A stretch of 64,000 nucleotides of DNA from assembly GCA_030220185.1 (NCBI GenBank), contig JASPKZ010002337.1, positions 1,335,501 through 1,399,500 on the forward strand, given 5' to 3'. The notes below the pieces were generated by a model that did not search any database, had not been told where the DNA came from, and saw only the letters and a list, made by a program, of their open reading frames with translations. Made by a program: the position numbers and the translations under genes. This document shows positions 63,262 to 64,000 of this stretch, in pieces. Position 1 is the first letter of the stretch, and each line of letters opens with the position of its first letter. The DNA comes from Diploptera punctata. Its lineage: Eukaryota > Arthropoda > Insecta > Blattodea > Blaberidae.

Positions 63262-63593
63262 TATAGCTTGACAGCGAACAAAATGCAGTTATGCTGCGCA
63301 AGTGCAAGAATTCTATGACGTACCGGTAATGCTTTCTTTCCACTCACGTTAGACTGGAAATTTCCCGTGATCACGTGGTTTGTTTGTAAAGGTTACGAGT
63401 CGTTATTATTGGTTAATACGAAGAAATGTTTTGCTGGTGATATATCAGCTGCAATTCAAGTGATATGAGTATTAACACTCTATTGCCTGGAAAGAAGGGT
63501 AGAGTTTGGGTAATGAGATATGTATAATGAAGACAGGAATGTCCTAGTACTGCATTTTTTTTTTTTTTTTTTTTTTTTTGCTGTCAAGCTATA
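63262..63593. mobile_element. MITE with TATAGCTTGACAGC ends
   Basis: Left TATAGCTTGACAGC (63262-63275), right GCTGTCAAGCTATA (63580-63593): a 14-bp perfect inverted repeat with TA at the outer edge. About 330 bp, no ORF, with a T run of about 26 nt just inside the right end. Confidence 0.8.
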
Positions 63594-63599
63594 ACTACT

Positions 63600-63906
63600 G
63601 AAAACTCGATGCATAGAAAATCATATGGTTTGCGTTTTAATTTTATTGTTTGCGATTTTATTTGTTGTACAAACTTAATTCTATTTCCACATTATCTTTG
63701 TCGTAAGACAAAGTCAAGACGGAGTCAAATTTGGATTACATAATAAACAATAAGCTGTCTAAACAAAACTAAAATTATATAATTTGTTGTAAATTTACAA
63801 TTTACAATTTATTTCGAAAGAATGAAACTATTGAAGTTTTCTCTTTTTTTTTCCTATTCAAACGCGTTAACAGCTTTAAATTTTTGTTTTGTTATTGCTA
63901 ATTAAG

Positions 63907-63908
<2 letters not shown>
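63600..63908. other. No recognisable feature
   Basis: AT-rich; no supported signal. Confidence 0.4.

Positions 63909-63939
<31 letters not shown>
63909..63939. repeat. (TA)n microsatellite
   Basis: TA tract running into CACACACA and then a SINE head. Confidence 0.95.
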
Positions 63940-63946
<7 letters not shown>

Positions 63947-63953
63947 AAGTATT

Positions 63954-64000
63954 CCACCGCTGTAGTCTCGAGGTAGCGTGCTGTCTTGTCACGCAGCGGG
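63954..64000 (+). mobile_element. SINE family C head, cut by window end
   Basis: CCACCGCTGTAGTCTCGAGG + TAGCGTGCTGTCTTGTCACG + CAGCGGG: the 5' tRNA-like head in intact form, continuing past 64000. Confidence 0.85.

Overview
The window looks like a stretch of a large, repeat-packed insect genome. The most abundant repeat is a non-LTR retrotransposon whose C-terminus reads RLRWAGHVARMGNERRAWK...GKRPVGRPRMRW. I associate this family with cockroach assemblies (Blattodea, Periplaneta-like); that is recollection, not a search result. There are no bacterial-type operons. Coding exons are short, bounded by GT/AG and separated by kilobases of transposon debris.

One host gene is well supported: a secreted/lysosomal acid-lipase (lipase 3-like, AB-hydrolase) gene on the + strand. 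Its exons lie at 17811-17903, 26343-26541, 41252-41366, 47057-47288 and 55179-55343. Splice phases agree across all four introns (8.4, 14.7, 5.7 and 7.9 kb). The exons join into 268 uninterrupted codons, from a signal peptide through the 'abhydro_lipase' N-terminal motif, the HG oxyanion motif and the nucleophile elbow into the lid region. The exons carrying the catalytic Asp and His must lie beyond 64000. The nucleophile elbow is unusual: A-D-S-L-G instead of G-H-S-x-G.

Almost everything else I recognise is mobile DNA. It includes: at least 15 fragments of the RTE-like LINE with (TTAG)n-type tails; C-terminal pieces of about eight other non-LTR families; an X/Jockey-type LINE ORF1 with a 49-bp frameshifting duplication; Penelope-like element (PLE) pieces (RT, degenerate GIY-YIG, and ends with a hammerhead-like core); a broken Tc1 (DD34E) element; an internally deleted mariner; an internally deleted IS630/mariner-type element; a Tigger/pogo remnant; a hAT C-terminus; Helitron-like tandem-repeat elements; and a recurrent CACTG-ended element.

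At least four tRNA-derived SINE families are present, several with clear target-site duplications. One family pairs a single tRNA-like head with two different bodies.

There are also many foldback structures. The largest are a 1.8-kb palindrome at 59.7-61.5 kb, a mirror-symmetric array at 31.4-34.6 kb and an inverted repeat at 62.2-63.0 kb.

Layout: 1-17.8 kb is upstream repeat-rich DNA; 17.8-55.3 kb is the lipase gene with transposon-filled introns; 55.3-64 kb is the next intron or downstream DNA, dominated by foldbacks and SINEs. Repeat boundaries are by eye and may be off by tens of bases.
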